A stretch of 64,000 bases of DNA from Tamarix chinensis (Eukaryota; Streptophyta; Magnoliopsida; Caryophyllales; Tamaricaceae). The notes beneath the pieces are model-generated. The model saw only the letters and a program-made list of their open reading frames with translations. It ran no database searches and was not told the origin of the DNA. Shown here piece by piece: positions 24,271 through 36,125 of this stretch (positions within the stretch are counted from its first letter, which is position 1; the number at the start of each line of letters is the position of its first letter). The stretch is from contig CM060173.1 in assembly GCA_030549775.1 (NCBI GenBank), positions 30,880,032-30,944,031 on the forward strand, given 5' to 3'. Made by a program: the position numbers and the translations under genes.

Positions 24271-26975
24271 CTCTTACTTTCCTTAAGCAAGGAATATTAA
24301 AGGTTGAACAACGTTGAAGATTTCAGTTTTTTTCTCAACATCCTGTTTTTGAGAAAAATGTGGTATTTTGTGTTCTTCTTCTTATTCTGATTTTTCTTTG
24401 ATTTTAATGAAGTTTTAAAAGATGATTTTTAATGGTTTTAACTTTGATTCTCTTAGGAATTGAAGTTTTGCAAGATATCCATTAAGTAAGAGCTTTTGTG
24501 CTAGAAGAATTGCTTCAAGGTAAGGCATTCTTATCTTTAACATAAATAGGGTCCTATAATATATTGTGATTACATGTGGTTGGTGTTTATATGAGTATGA
24601 TCTAATTTTGTTCCATGATCTGAGCATGTGGTATGATTCTTCCCAAGTTAATGTTGTTGGAATTCTCTAATTTTAAGCATAAAGTTGTCTATTTGAGCAT
24701 GATTCATTTGATTATGTACATTACCATGTATCTATGTGATTGTATGTCTCCAAAATGTATTTTTATGTGTGTTTTGACATAGAAGTATGGTAGGATTGAT
24801 ATGGTAAAGTGTGGTAAAATTTGGTGTATATCACAAGTTTGGGTAGTATTTTACCTAGACCAGTTGAATAGTTCTTTGAACCCATCAACTGGTTCCGCAA
24901 GCATTCAAATGATTTGGATCTTTGGATTGATTGGTCGCGAGATCATTTGATTGGTTTGACAAACCAATTAACTAGTTTTAATGAACAACCGATCTGTTGG
25001 TCAAACTCATCGAGTGGTGTCCCTATAGACCAAAATGGTTTGGCCTCTGCTTAGACCCATTGATTAGGTGGATCAAACCAGTCAACTGGTTCCTATGACC
25101 AGTCGATTGGTTGGTCAAACCCATTGATTGGTTTCTCTACAGGCTAAAACGGATTGGTCTCTACTTAGACCCATTGACAGGTTGGACTAAACCAGCCGAC
25201 TAGTTCCTATGAATAGTTGATTGGTGAGGTCAACCAGCCGACTAGTTCTCTAGAGTTGTTTTGGTTCAGGTTTTGGTATGACCAGACCCATTGACTGGTT
25301 TGAGGGACCGATCAATTAGTTTGGGTGGAAGCTGACTAATTTTTTTTATAAATTATTGTGTTTCTCTTATATCTTTTGTGTTGATACCTCCATGTATTTA
25401 CAATATTTTAATTATGATTTAAACTATGATTGACCTGATTTAATAAGAAACATCATGATGATATTTGAGATTTGAATTTGGTTAAGTTTGATGTCATCTC
25501 TAAAAAACCAATTGGTGGCTTTTATGCCTTATAATGTGTTTGGTGTTAGCACTTGAAAACACTCAATTGGTGGCTTAATACCTTGTTATGTGTTTGGTGT
25601 TATCACTTAAAAACACCCAATTTTATTAATAATGGAATTTAATTAGGTTTGGTGTTGTCACTTGGAAACACCTAATTTGGTTATATGTGTATTTTATTGT
25701 GATATGTGTTATCACCTGAAAATATAAATTAATGGTTTAAGATTTCATTCAAGCCTTTTTCTCTGACTCTTGGGGTAGCTGTCGGGATTTAGTTGGCGAG
25801 TCTCCCTTGATTATATTTTTCACTCAGTACATATTTCCTTTTCTACCAGGTTATGGTTAGTAGGGGTATGCTCATATTTTTGAGGTATAGGATTATACTA
25901 TGGTAGGTCAGCATGGCATCGATGTCTCGTTCGGGTGGGTGAAGTATCCTAGTACAAGCCTCTTGGCACTTCGTATTTCCATTGTTTAAGCGGGTGTGGT
26001 ATCCCAACTTTTTAGACCTCACAATAGAGACATTCAAGGTGTGGTGGGTGATGTATCCTATTACAAGCCCCTTTGGTGTACTTTGACCATGTATAGTGGA
26101 TGTCGTATCCCTAAAGAAAGCCCCTTCAATGTATCCCGACCTTATGCGATGGGTGTGGTGTTCCATTGTGTTTATTTGTGCTTATATGACTTTTATTAGT
26201 GGTGGAGAACTAGGCGTGGCCAAACGAACTATCTTATTAACTGAAAATTATGTGGTCACCAAATGAAATTTTTTAATATGGTTTATATTATATGGATTGT
26301 GACGTATTTACTATATTTTTATACTTCCATGATTTCCATGCAAGCATGCCTTGTTGTACTTGAGCTATACCAATATAATATCACCATATTGTTATGTGAC
26401 TTCAATGTGCTGCTTGAGCCTTACTATATTTTAAGTAGTATGTTTTACTAATATTTTATTGTACTGATATTGTATTTGTGCGGTCACTGTGATGATCTGA
26501 CTTCTGGTCCAGGAAGTAAAGGACGATCTGTAGGACTACGACTCTTGGTTAGAATATGCTAAGGGTGATGACGTGGGTCATTACTAGGTCGTTGCTTAGG
26601 GTTGGAGTTTATATCTATTCTTAAGAGTTAAGCTAAACAACTCTAAGTACTTTGCCCATTGCATTGGGAAGTTTTTATATTTTTGGTTTTTTAAACTCTT
26701 GGCTCGATTTCCTGTGTTTGGTTTTGTAAAACTATCACTCTCACTCTATCTATAGCATTATTCTCACCATTATTATCTTGTAGTGTCACATTAATGTTTC
26801 GAGCATGCATCTTTTGTTCCTTGTTCTATTTTGCCCTACATCATGCATGAGTTAGGTGATGATCACATCTTTCTCATGGTTGATATGGTGGTAACATTCC
26901 CCGATTTTATTTTTCAAAAGCTTCAACATTATCTTAAAAATGAAATTTTCTAGTTAAAAATTTGGGGGCGTTACA
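24271..26975 (-). repeat. LTR-like family member, right part, inverted (copy 6)
   Basis: It ends TTAAAAATTTGGGGGCGTTACA at 26975, which is the minus-orientation terminus of the family (compare 12116). The left part is probably 16920-17383, cut off by the copy 4 insertion. Positions 24850-25330 are a dense array of TTGACTGGTT / CCGATTGGTT-like motifs. Positions 25540-25700 hold repeats around 'ggtgttrtcacttgaaaacaccc', and 25900-26160 hold units containing 'tgtggtatcc..aagccccttt'. No coding domain was found. Confidence 0.55.
24850..25335. repeat. Array of short TTGACTGGTT-like motifs
   Basis: More than fifteen imperfect copies of motifs such as CCCATTGACTGGTT, CCAGTCGATTGGTT and CCAGCCGACTAGTT, often spaced 20-40 bp. 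Related motifs occur at 870-1215, 6340-6490 and 16640-16750. Confidence 0.8.
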
Positions 26976-27174
26976 ATATTTTTCTACTTACTTAAACTCT
27001 TAAGTTCTGGGACCTACGATTTGTAACTAGGGGAATGGCATTATATAATACAAGAGCCTCAAAGCATAATGCTCCTAACCACTATTCTCGTCCAGTAGAA
27101 CAGATTGGTACAACCTAAGGCATAAGCTCCTGACTGTTATTTTTGCTCGGTGGAACATACTGATATATTCTAAG
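26976..27174. repeat. Fragment of an LTR-like subrepeat array
   Basis: Contains 'ccactattctcgtccagtag' and a second variant unit, resembling the CCAC..GTGG arrays of the giant family. The fragment is truncated by the sequence starting TAGGGTTGTAAATGAA at 27175. Confidence 0.5.
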
Positions 27175-27400
27175 TAGGGTTGTAAATGAATTGAGGTGAG
27201 CCAAACATCTCCGGTTTCGAGTTTGACTCATTTAATAAACAAACACAAAAAAGGTTCAATCTTGGCTCATTAAACTAAATAAATGATCCGAGCTCATGAG
27301 CCTAAGTTATAAATAAGCCGAGCTAAACTTTTTCGGGCTCAAGCTTGACTTGTTTAATAAATGAACCTGAAAGTCTGGTTCGGGGTGATTATTATATAAA
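27175..27400. mobile_element. hAT-like element end, orphan fragment
   Basis: TAGGGTTGTAAATGAATTGA is a close match to the TAGGGCTGTAAATGAGCC terminus of the hAT at 30117. It is followed by a subterminal region rich in GAGCCNAAC and CTCATTTAATAAAC motifs like those of that hAT. No matching opposite terminus was found before the Helitron at 28033, so this appears to be a truncated or decayed copy. Confidence 0.55.
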
Positions 27401-28032
27401 TTTATAATTAATTTTTAAAAAACTATAATTTTACACCATACTTTGACTAAAATTGTATACTCTATTTTAAAAAAATCCCTTTTCATTTTAATAGTTGGAA
27501 GATAATTTATAAAATTAATTGTAGTTTTGATAAATTAATAAATATCTTGAGTAATTTATAAAGTAATTTATAATCATAATAATTTAATTTGATATCAAAT
27601 TATGCATCTTTCATTAGATAACAAGTGCAAATTATTTAAATAGTTTTTGATTCATAATGAGTTCATTTTGTTTAAATAAAACCATTTTAAATAGAAAACT
27701 TTTTTTTTAGTTAATCCAAATGTATGGATTTGGTTCTAACTATTATGAATAAAAAAAACTAAAATCAACATTATGACTTTGTAATGTTGGTATTTTTGTA
27801 AAGAAACCAATATTTATTTATGGCCAAATATATATTATTGTTTCGGTAATTTTCATATATGACAACAACAGTGATCTAAAGTAACTAACACAATACCTAA
27901 GAAAGCATGTTAAAACTCATAAATGAGTAGATATTTTTTTATTTCATTTTAATATAAAGTTAAATAATATATGGGTTTTATTATTTGTATTAGTAATTTT
28001 ATCTATGCGTGAATTTTGGTTTTATTAAGTAA
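27401..28032. other. AT-rich spacer
   Basis: No gene, terminus or repeat was recognised. Confidence 0.5.
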
Positions 28033-30027
28033 CTAGTTACATTTCCCCGTGCAATGCACGGGTGGTGTATTAATTATTTATATATTATTATATAAGAGAT
28101 GAATAGTTTAACAATTTAATTAATATGTATGAGATGAACAGTTGGCTGTATATGTTAAGTAATTAATTAATAAAATACTTGATTAATATATATTGTTTGA
28201 CATATGTGCATAGATGAATAGTTATATGCATTTGTTTCATGTTGAATATAAATAGTTATGCTGTATTAATTACAGAAGATGAATAGTTATATGAATTTAC
28301 TGTTCGCATGAGATGAATAGTTGCATTCATATGTTCATTAGTTTGACAATCCAATTAATATGTAGGAGATGAATAGTTGGCTGCATATATTCAAGTAATT
28401 AATTAAGAAAATACTTGATTAATATGTGTTGTTCGATATATGTGCAGCAGATAAATAGTTACATTCATATATTCAGTAGTTTTACAACTCAATTAATACG
28501 CAGGGTCTGAATAGTTGGCTGCATATTTTTAGATAATTAATTAAAAAAATTCTTGATTAATATGTGTTGTTCGACATATGTGCAATAGATGAATATGTCA
28601 ATTAATACACAGGAAATGAATATCATTTTGTTGTTATGCAGCGTAGGAGACGAATAGTTTAACAAATCAATTAATACGCAAGAGTATTTCATCATTTATT
28701 TAATCTTATTAATTAGTAATAATATATGGCAGTGATAATATATGATTAGTAATAATAGGTATAGTTTAGGCGGAAAAATTTGTCTGTATATTGTCTGTCA
28801 AACAACTTTGTTTTTATATAATAACCAATATTATCGTTCTGTTATTAGTTTTTTTAATAATAATTATATTATTAATCGTGATAATAATTATAATAGTAAT
28901 AATCAATTATATTAATATTCATTATTATCATAATAATAATTATCATTATTATATTATAAATTATGATAATAGTAATTATCAAAATTATATAAATAATTAT
29001 ATTAGTATTAATTATATTAATAGTTATAATTATTATAGTTATATTAATAATAATAGTCATATTATTAATAATAAATAATAAAATTATTATTATAAACAAT
29101 TATTATTATTATTATTATTGTTATTATTATCATATTTGATTGATGTTGATCTAACCTTAAAAAAAAGAAAAAAAAATAATACTTCATTAAAATTAGTTAT
29201 ATGTATTTGCTAGTTGCATTGTATTAATGACAGCAGATGCATATGTGTTGGTCAACTGGTTTATACACTTTGTTTGGTGTATTAATTATTTATCAATTAT
29301 TTATATATTAATATGTAACATATGAATAGTTTGACAATTCAATTAATACACAAGAAATTAATAGTTGACTGCATATGTTCAGGTAATTAATTAAAAAAAA
29401 TATTTGATTAGAAAATATTTGATTAATACTTTATTAAAATTAGTTACACAGGAAATTAATTAATATATAGAAAATTAATAGTTGACTGCATATGTTCTGG
29501 TAATTAATTAAAAAAATATTTGATTAATACTTTATTAAAATTAGTTGTTCGACATATGTACAATAAATGAATAGTTATATACATTTACTATATATAGGAA
29601 ATAAATAGTCGCATTGTATTGATGGATATATACATGTGAAGCAAATGAATAAGTACTTTGATGTATTAATTATTTATATATTAATATGCAAGAGATGAAC
29701 AACCCGATAATTCAATTAATACACAAGAAATAAATTTTTTTTTGAATATATTCGGATAATTAATTAAGAAAATATTTAATTAGAAAATATATAGTTAATA
29801 CTTTATTAAAATTAATTGTTTGATATATGTGCAGCAAATGAATAGTTATATACATTTAATGTACATAGGAGATGAATAGTCGCATTATATTAATAAATAG
29901 TTATATTAATTAGCAATAATATATGGTAGCAGTAATTTATGATTAGTAATAATGGATATAGTTTAGGCGGAAAAATTCGTCTGTATATTATCTGCTAGAC
30001 AACTCTATTTTTATATATATATATAGA
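28033..30027 (-). mobile_element. Helitron-like element A (non-autonomous)
   Basis: Read on the minus strand it starts TCTATATATA after an A (5' end at 30027). It ends with the hairpin CCCGTGCATTGCACGGG, then GAAATGTAACTAG, followed by T at 28032. TC at the 5' end, a short hairpin about 10 nt before a CTRR end, and insertion between A and T are the Helitron hallmarks. At 1995 bp with only AT-rich short frames it encodes no Rep/helicase. A second 5'-like segment ('aaaacaaagttgtttgacag' on the minus strand) lies near 28825. Element B at 39211-41062 is a closely similar inverted copy. Confidence 0.85.
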
Positions 30028-30108
30028 TAGTTATTCATCATATTCTAATTTCTTAAATTAAAATTTACAAAAATTAAAATTCATGCATCAGATGATTCCC
30101 GTGTGTGT

Positions 30109-30116
30109 ATTGCATG
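30109..30116. repeat. hAT target site duplication, left copy (ATTGCATG)
   Basis: A perfect 8-bp repeat of 38722-38729, abutting the TAGGGCTGTAAATGAGC terminus. Eight base pairs is the hAT superfamily length. Confidence 0.95.
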
Positions 30117-30413
30117 TAGGGCTGTAAATGAGCCGAATCGAGCCGAACACTACTAAGCTCGGGTTCGGCTCGTTTATATTTTATGAAGCTCGAGTTCGGC
30201 TCGAGCTCGTTTAGAGTTCGATTAGTCATGTTCGGATTCGGCTCGTTTAGTATTCGTGAACTATTCGGCTCGGTTCGTATATATTAATCGAGCCTTTTGG
30301 GCTCGTTTACTACTCGTTTGAGGTTCGTTTGGGGCTCGAGTTCGTAGTCCGTTAATAGTTTGTTAAAAGCTCGTTCGGGCTCGTTAAAAGCTCGTTTACG
30401 CCTTATTTACAGC
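30117..30413. repeat. hAT left terminal and subterminal region
   Basis: Begins with the terminal inverted repeat. GGCTCG, GAGCCGAA and AGCTCGTT motifs occur more than fifteen times on both strands. The region closes with TTATTTACAGCCCTTTA, itself an imperfect inverted copy of the terminus. Confidence 0.8.
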
Positions 30414-30510
30414 CCTTTATAATACAACTAGTATAATTACCCTTAATAAATCAATATTTGACAAAATTCAGGCATAATTTATCTTAATTATAGCCTGAAC
30501 AAATATTAAC

Positions 30511-30645
30511 CTGTTTCAAAAAAAATTTGCAATGCACCTATTGCACACAAATTTAGGTGCAGACTGCAAAGTTTCTCCCCTGTTTCAAAAAAATTTTACC
30601 ATGCACCTATTGCATACAAATTTAGGTGCAGAATTTCTCCCCAAA
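30511..30645. repeat. Tandem duplication, period about 69 bp
   Basis: Two units each carry CTGTTTCAAAAAAA, ATGCACCTATTGCA and CAAATTTAGGTGCAGA. Confidence 0.85.
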
Positions 30646-31147
30646 ACCTGTTTAATATTACAATAAATCCATAAAAACTAAATAATACAACTAGAGATGT
30701 AGATACATCATACATCAATAGATTCAATACACAAACAAAATGGCTTCAAAGCTCCATAATAATCATCACAGCCACATCCATTGCCATTGACCATTGAGTG
30801 ATATAATAAAAATAACCTGCACCAAATTAAAAGTATAAAAATAATATTAGCATAGCTTAGAAGTTATGATATAATAAAAATTACTATAATAAATATAACA
30901 ATAATAATAAATCACAAAATTTATTTATTGTTCATATTAAATTGATAACAATCAATGTGTGGCTAGAGGGATTACATTAGGTTAGTACTTGGGAGTAAAT
31001 TTATATTTACTAAGATGAAAATATAAGCAATAAAAAATCAAATGATACTACATTGTTTCATGGAATAAGATTATGAAGCATAATACTCTGTTGAAATCAA
31101 ATTTTATATTCTAGAAAATTTCTGATGGAAGACCAGTTGCAGCTTGC

Positions 31148-31266
31148 GTTATACTTTCAGGTATATGACGTATCTTGGGCACCTATAGATTCAGAGGATA
31201 CACCACAAAGAACTCTCAATGGAATGTTATACTTTCAGGTATATGACGTATCTTAGGCACCTATAG
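31148..31266. repeat. Tandem duplication, period 78 bp
   Basis: GTTATACTTTCAGGTATATG followed by ACGTATCTT and GGCACCTATAGATTC occurs at 31148 and again at 31226. The function is unknown; each unit has a pyrimidine-AG-like sequence (ACTTTCAG) but no domain was recognised. Confidence 0.85.
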
Positions 31267-31566
31267 ATTCCTTCACTAAACTTTTACCACAAAAAAAATT
31301 TTTATTTTACCAATTCTCTTACTCCTCGATTCTCTCTTCTTTTCTAGTTCAGGAATACCAAGACCTACTTAAATGTACCCTTTTGCAGCATCTTAAAATT
31401 TACACATTAGCTAACATCCTTGCTATGTAAGATATTAGGGATACTTTACAAACCTGCTGTATACTATCTGCATACTTAAATGGGCAAGTAATTACTGTAT
31501 ACTATTTACACATTATCTGTATACTATCTGCTGTTTACACATTAATTTGGTTGTTTACTATTTCAG

Positions 31567-31655
31567 GGCAAGTAATTACTAGCAGTTGGGACAAGTCAAT
31601 TAAGTGCTGGGATCTTAGAGGTGCAAGTGGACAGGAAAATAAAGGCCTGAAATAA
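31567..31655 (+). pseudogene. BUB3: Fragment of a BUB3-like WD40 exon captured in the hAT
   Basis: Directly after a pyrimidine-rich TATTTCAG acceptor-like sequence, the frame starting at 31569 reads [20 protein letters not shown] and runs on as GQENKG before a TAA at 31653-31655. This matches the start of the WD40 segment around GQV(I/L)T.SWDK..(K/R)CWDPRGASG of plant BUB3, a spindle-checkpoint protein binding kinetochore components. It also matches the exon boundary style of a host gene. Only about 28 codons remain, and downstream sequence is unrelated, so no functional BUB3 is encoded. RAE1 is a close relative, but the RGASG phrase favours BUB3. Location inside the hAT borders suggests gene-fragment capture. 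Confidence 0.8.
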
Positions 31656-33361
31656 CAGTGCAGAAAATCCTTAAACCACTAGGTGAAATATCTGCCAAAG
31701 GTGCAATGGTGAAAGCCCCCTTTGGTTGATTGGCTTACAGATAGAGTGGTTCAAACGTTGACTAACCACTAGGTGATTTTACCCTAATTTTTTTTATTTC
31801 TTTTATGTTCTTAATTTTTATCTACTTATTAAATTTTCTATTTATTTCTAAATTATTTTAATTGTTGTTGACCCTTTCAGCTTAGGGTTGACCAAAAAAT
31901 CTACCATCTCACACCCTATTTCTAAGATCTTATTTTATACTTTAACATCCAATCACATGTTTGGTCATAATGTCATCCTTAGATATTTCACCAACTCTAA
32001 TATTATACCATCTTACTTTTTATAATCACTCATGTTACTCTTTATCTTGCAAGCAACATCTAAATATGATATTTCCTCTCGCTCTCCCCCCTCCAATCAC
32101 TGTTGACTACCATACAAGGCATCCAAATATGATATTTTTCCTTTCTTACTTCTAAAATCTTGAATCTTTGTCTATTGGTGCCTAATTTTAAACAAAAGCA
32201 AATTAAGGTTTGAAAATTGTAAAGCTTAATTAGTCAACTTTTATCCTTTCCATTATGCAAGGACTTTACAACAATTGATATCCCATAAGGAAATAATAAG
32301 AACAAAGAAAAACTGTAACTAGAACAAGAGATATTGAACAACTCTAAACACTCTTGATCCGAACCCAAGTCACTATCAAATTTGCATCAAGCCACCTTAA
32401 AAAAGTAGTATTAGGATGAATTCCTTGTATGAAGTAAATCTCAATATCTCTTTTAAAACTCATGTTTTTGAACTAAAACTGAAACTCATGTTTTTGAAAC
32501 AATTTCAGTCACTTTTAAAGGAAAATAAAGGCCATCGATTGAGTTTGAATGAGATCATGGAGCATAATAGGATAAATTTAATGCAATGAGGTACATCAAA
32601 ACAGATCCATGGACAACAATGCATGGCCATGCCAACATCAAGTAGATACCAGCTAACACCTGTAGGTTGTATGCTAAGCCTAAGTAAAACAGAAAGATTG
32701 CTCAAGTAATTAATTGACAAGTGCTGCAACTACAAATAGCATTGGGAACAATTTAATGCAAACTAAATACTTAATAGATAGGAAAGGATATAAAATGTGT
32801 TCAAATAGTCAGCATGGATTCAGCATGCGGAATAAAATTAACGTAACATGTGGGAGGGAGAAATGAACAGGGAGCAATGCTACCTGTATTACTATTTCTA
32901 GAGAATCTTAATAATCTAAATAAAATTTGAAAACCATAAAATGAGGCTGGGAATGGAAAGTAGATACCAGGATGGATAATCTAAATAATCTAAATTCAGC
33001 ACAATGAGAATCATAATAGAACAATGTTACATGAATGAGCTAGTTTTAGAAAACATACCATAATACCAAAATAAATCATAACGAGACTTCGGTAGCCAAC
33101 AAAAAAAGACACGATCCACAATCTGCAAAAACAAATTATTTAAATTATAGTCATTATAGAGGCAAGTACCTTATATTAGAAGTTAGAACATTACCAACCA
33201 AATTATGGCAAATCAATTTCCTGCATAGCTTCATATTCTTGTGTGTGTGCCTATTTTTTTTTTTTTTACAAAAAAGGGAGCAAAAAAAAATTAGTAGCTA
33301 CACTTAAATTGAAAACATAGATTAAGTAACTAAATTTAAATAATAGTAAAATAATTACCTT

Positions 33362-35427
33362 TTTCTTAGGCAAGTCATTATTACGAACCCAATCGCCGGC
33401 GCAAAGTAAAACTTCAACAGTCTTGGATCTAAAGAGGCCCGATATTACCCTTCCACCGGCACTAAAAGCAGCCTCCGAAGCAACTGATGTGATAGGAATT
33501 GCTAAAATATCACGTGCTACTTATGATAATATAGGAAACTTCAAGGTATTTCCCTTCCACCAGTCGAGTGCAGAAAAAGGAGAACCTAAGCCATCTTTAC
33601 ACATATACACACCCTCCTCTAGGTATATATCCAACTCTGATTTGCTCGATTGTTGGGTGCTAGCACTCATAACAAACTTTTCAAACCTTGATTTCCTAGA
33701 TAATAATCCTTTTTCAATCACATTACTAGGCCCAACCTCATTCATGTCCTTCTCCAATGCATTCTCAACACTACTCACATAATGTCCAGCATAACAATAA
33801 AAAATCTCCCTCAATGTTTTTTTTACCTCTCCAATATTTTTCTCAACCTCAAATACTTTGTAAATGATAGGAAATGTATAATCAATCAACATCTTTTTGT
33901 ACCGAGGATCTAAAATAGAAGCAAGAGACATCAACATATTGCATTCACCCCAATACTTATCAAACTTTTCTTTCATTTTCATGGCCATTACTTGCATAAA
34001 AATGTCATCATCATTTACCTTCTCATCTAATGCCTCTTTTATCACCCAAATCTCCGAAAGATACAAGTTTGATGTTGGATATTCACTTCCTGAAATAACT
34101 TTTGTAATCTCATTAAAAATAGCAAGAAATCCACACGCACCCTCCACTTGTTTCCATTCATCCTGATTCGGTAACCATTGGTATCTCATATCTTGTTCAG
34201 CATATCTAGAAAATACATCTTTAAACTCTAAAGCTGTGGACAACATTGCATAAGCCGTATTCCATCTTGTTTTAACATCTAACACTATTTTTTTTGTCAA
34301 ACCCACTTGCTTAGCAATCTCACTAAATAACTTCAAACGTGCTTCAGAATCTGCCAAATACTTCACACTTTCTCTCACATTTGTAGTAATATGTTCAATA
34401 CATTCAAGCCCATCTTGAACCAACAAATTTATTATATGGGCACAACATCTCACATGAAATATTTTTCCATCAAAACAAAGCTTATTCTTAGAAGCAAAGT
34501 TATCTCTTGCTATCTTAACAACCCTATCATTAGCAGTTGCATTATCAACGGTAAGACTACAGACTTTATCCTCAATTCCCCAATCCATAAAACATTTGTA
34601 CAAAGCATTGAAAATTGTTAGACCAGTACAAGGAGGGGCCAAGTGGAAAAAATTCAGGATATATTTACGTAAGACCCAATCATCACCAATAAAATGTCCG
34701 GTCACAACCATATAATGGATTTTTTGAGCATCCGACTTCCACAAATCAGTAGTGATACTAATCTTCTGTGTCTTATCCAACACATTCTTAATTTTTTTCT
34801 TGTAATGATCATAAACAGAAAAAAAAAATCTTGTTTGACCATAGCACGTGACACTTTTTTGTAATGAGGAGTCAGGGTTTTAAAGTACTAATTGAACATT
34901 TCATGTTCAACCATATTAAATGGGTACTCGTGGACTAGAACGGATTTAGCCCAAGCCTCTCTTGATTTTGCATGGTCAAATCGAAAGCAAGTAGCAGAAA
35001 TTACCCCCATTGATTTTGTTAAAGACAACTCTTGCTGACCTTTTGGCTTGCGGAGTGCACAGGTAGACAAATGTCGTCTTAAATGGGAGGTAGTGCCGCT
35101 AGCGATGATGGAAAGCTTGTCATGACAATGATTACATTGTGCCTTTTTCGTTCCATCTTTTAATACAACCTCTTTAAAGTCTTCCCATACAAGTGAAGTT
35201 TTCTTTCGAACCTTTTTCTTTATCGCACAATGCTCATCATCTTCGTCAAATCCACTACAAGCTTCACCACCTTGCTCCCCATCCTCATTACAAGCCTCTT
35301 CTTCTCGAACTTCCACCATATTGTTATTGTCTTCTTCCATAGCTGGACTTGTAGCAGAAGATGGTGAATGTGTTGAGTTTGATCCTTGTTTCGAAGAAGA
35401 AAATTCTGAATATATTAATTTTGACAT
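33362..35427 (-). pseudogene. hAT transposase with BED zinc finger, three disabling lesions
   Basis: The first reading segment (35427 down to 34888, 179 codons) has an acidic N-terminus and a BED zinc finger: Trp81, Cys98-x2-Cys101, and His119 with Cys123. The second segment (34783 down to 33521) carries the hAT RNase-H-like core: TTDLW with Asp13, VDNATAND with Asp80, and RCCAHI with Cys113-x2-His116. The C-terminal dimerisation region (YLEEG..WWKGNTLKFPILS, then VARDILAIP and SVASEAAFSAGGR) continues past a stop. The lesions are a TAG at 34888-34890, a one-base shift at the ten-A run 34819-34828, and a TAA at 33521-33523. It belongs to the RICESLEEPER/DAYSLEEPER-like BED-hAT group. Similarity stays good across the breaks, so inactivation is probably recent. 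Host domestication is unlikely given these breaks. Confidence 0.9.
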
Positions 35428-36125
35428 AGTCAGAAGTTATATATGATAATTGAAAAAGAAAACAAAGAAATTTGGGAGTAGGAGCAATAGCAACGCTTAT
35501 AACACTAATAATTTAATAAACAATCTGATTGTGTAAGTTATACATACAATATTATTTTTTATTTTATTATACACGAGAACAAAACAAATAATATAATTAA
35601 AAAAATACCTAAAAAGAAAAGTTCACACTTCTAACTTTTTTTGTTAAAACAAAAAAGACAAAACATGATATAAAAGAACAATTATAAATATAAATACCAT
35701 AAAACTAATATTGTTCTCTTATATAAATCAAAAAATTAGAAGCATCTATAAAACAAAGTTCTTTATTAAAACAAAAATAAATAAAACATGATATATTAAA
35801 CAGGATTATAAATAAATATACCAAAAAACTAAAAGTATAATAAAATAATTCAAAAAATAAGGCGTTGCTACTACTACCTACTGACCAAATATTTTTGTTG
35901 ACTTTAATTCTTCAACCATCAATGTCTGTTAACTTCTTCAACCTAAGACCAAATCAAAACAATATTATTCAGATAAGCTTTAATAAGTAATTTAAGCATT
36001 AAATGTTGATTATATATTTAATAAATACTTACGTCATAATTAAAAAATAAAATAAATACTTTTACATCTTACCTTGGAAGATGTAGTGACAACCAACACT
36101 AACATCAAAGGAGTTAAAACAAGAA
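35428..36125. other. hAT interior, upstream of the transposase
   Basis: AT-rich. It probably contains the transposase 5' leader (minus strand), but no promoter or intron boundary could be assigned. Confidence 0.4.

Larger units (their letters stand above)
30646..33361. other. Left interior of the hAT without intact gene
   Basis: Apart from the 78-bp duplication and the BUB3-like fragment, this is AT-rich sequence with no recognised coding content. A T-rich run lies at 33256-33268. Confidence 0.5.

Noticed and set aside
17379..24275. Target duplication for copy 4
   Set aside because: The flanks TTCCT and CTCTT do not match; the element is assigned from its ends and leader only.
28791..29099. 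Asn/Ile/Tyr-rich frames of 75-95 codons, also at 40076-40360
   Set aside because: AT-repeat middle of the two Helitrons; the same frame on both is due to copying, not coding.
33423..34621. Plus-strand frames opposite the hAT transposase
   Set aside because: Antisense shadows; the minus-strand reading carries the transposase motifs.
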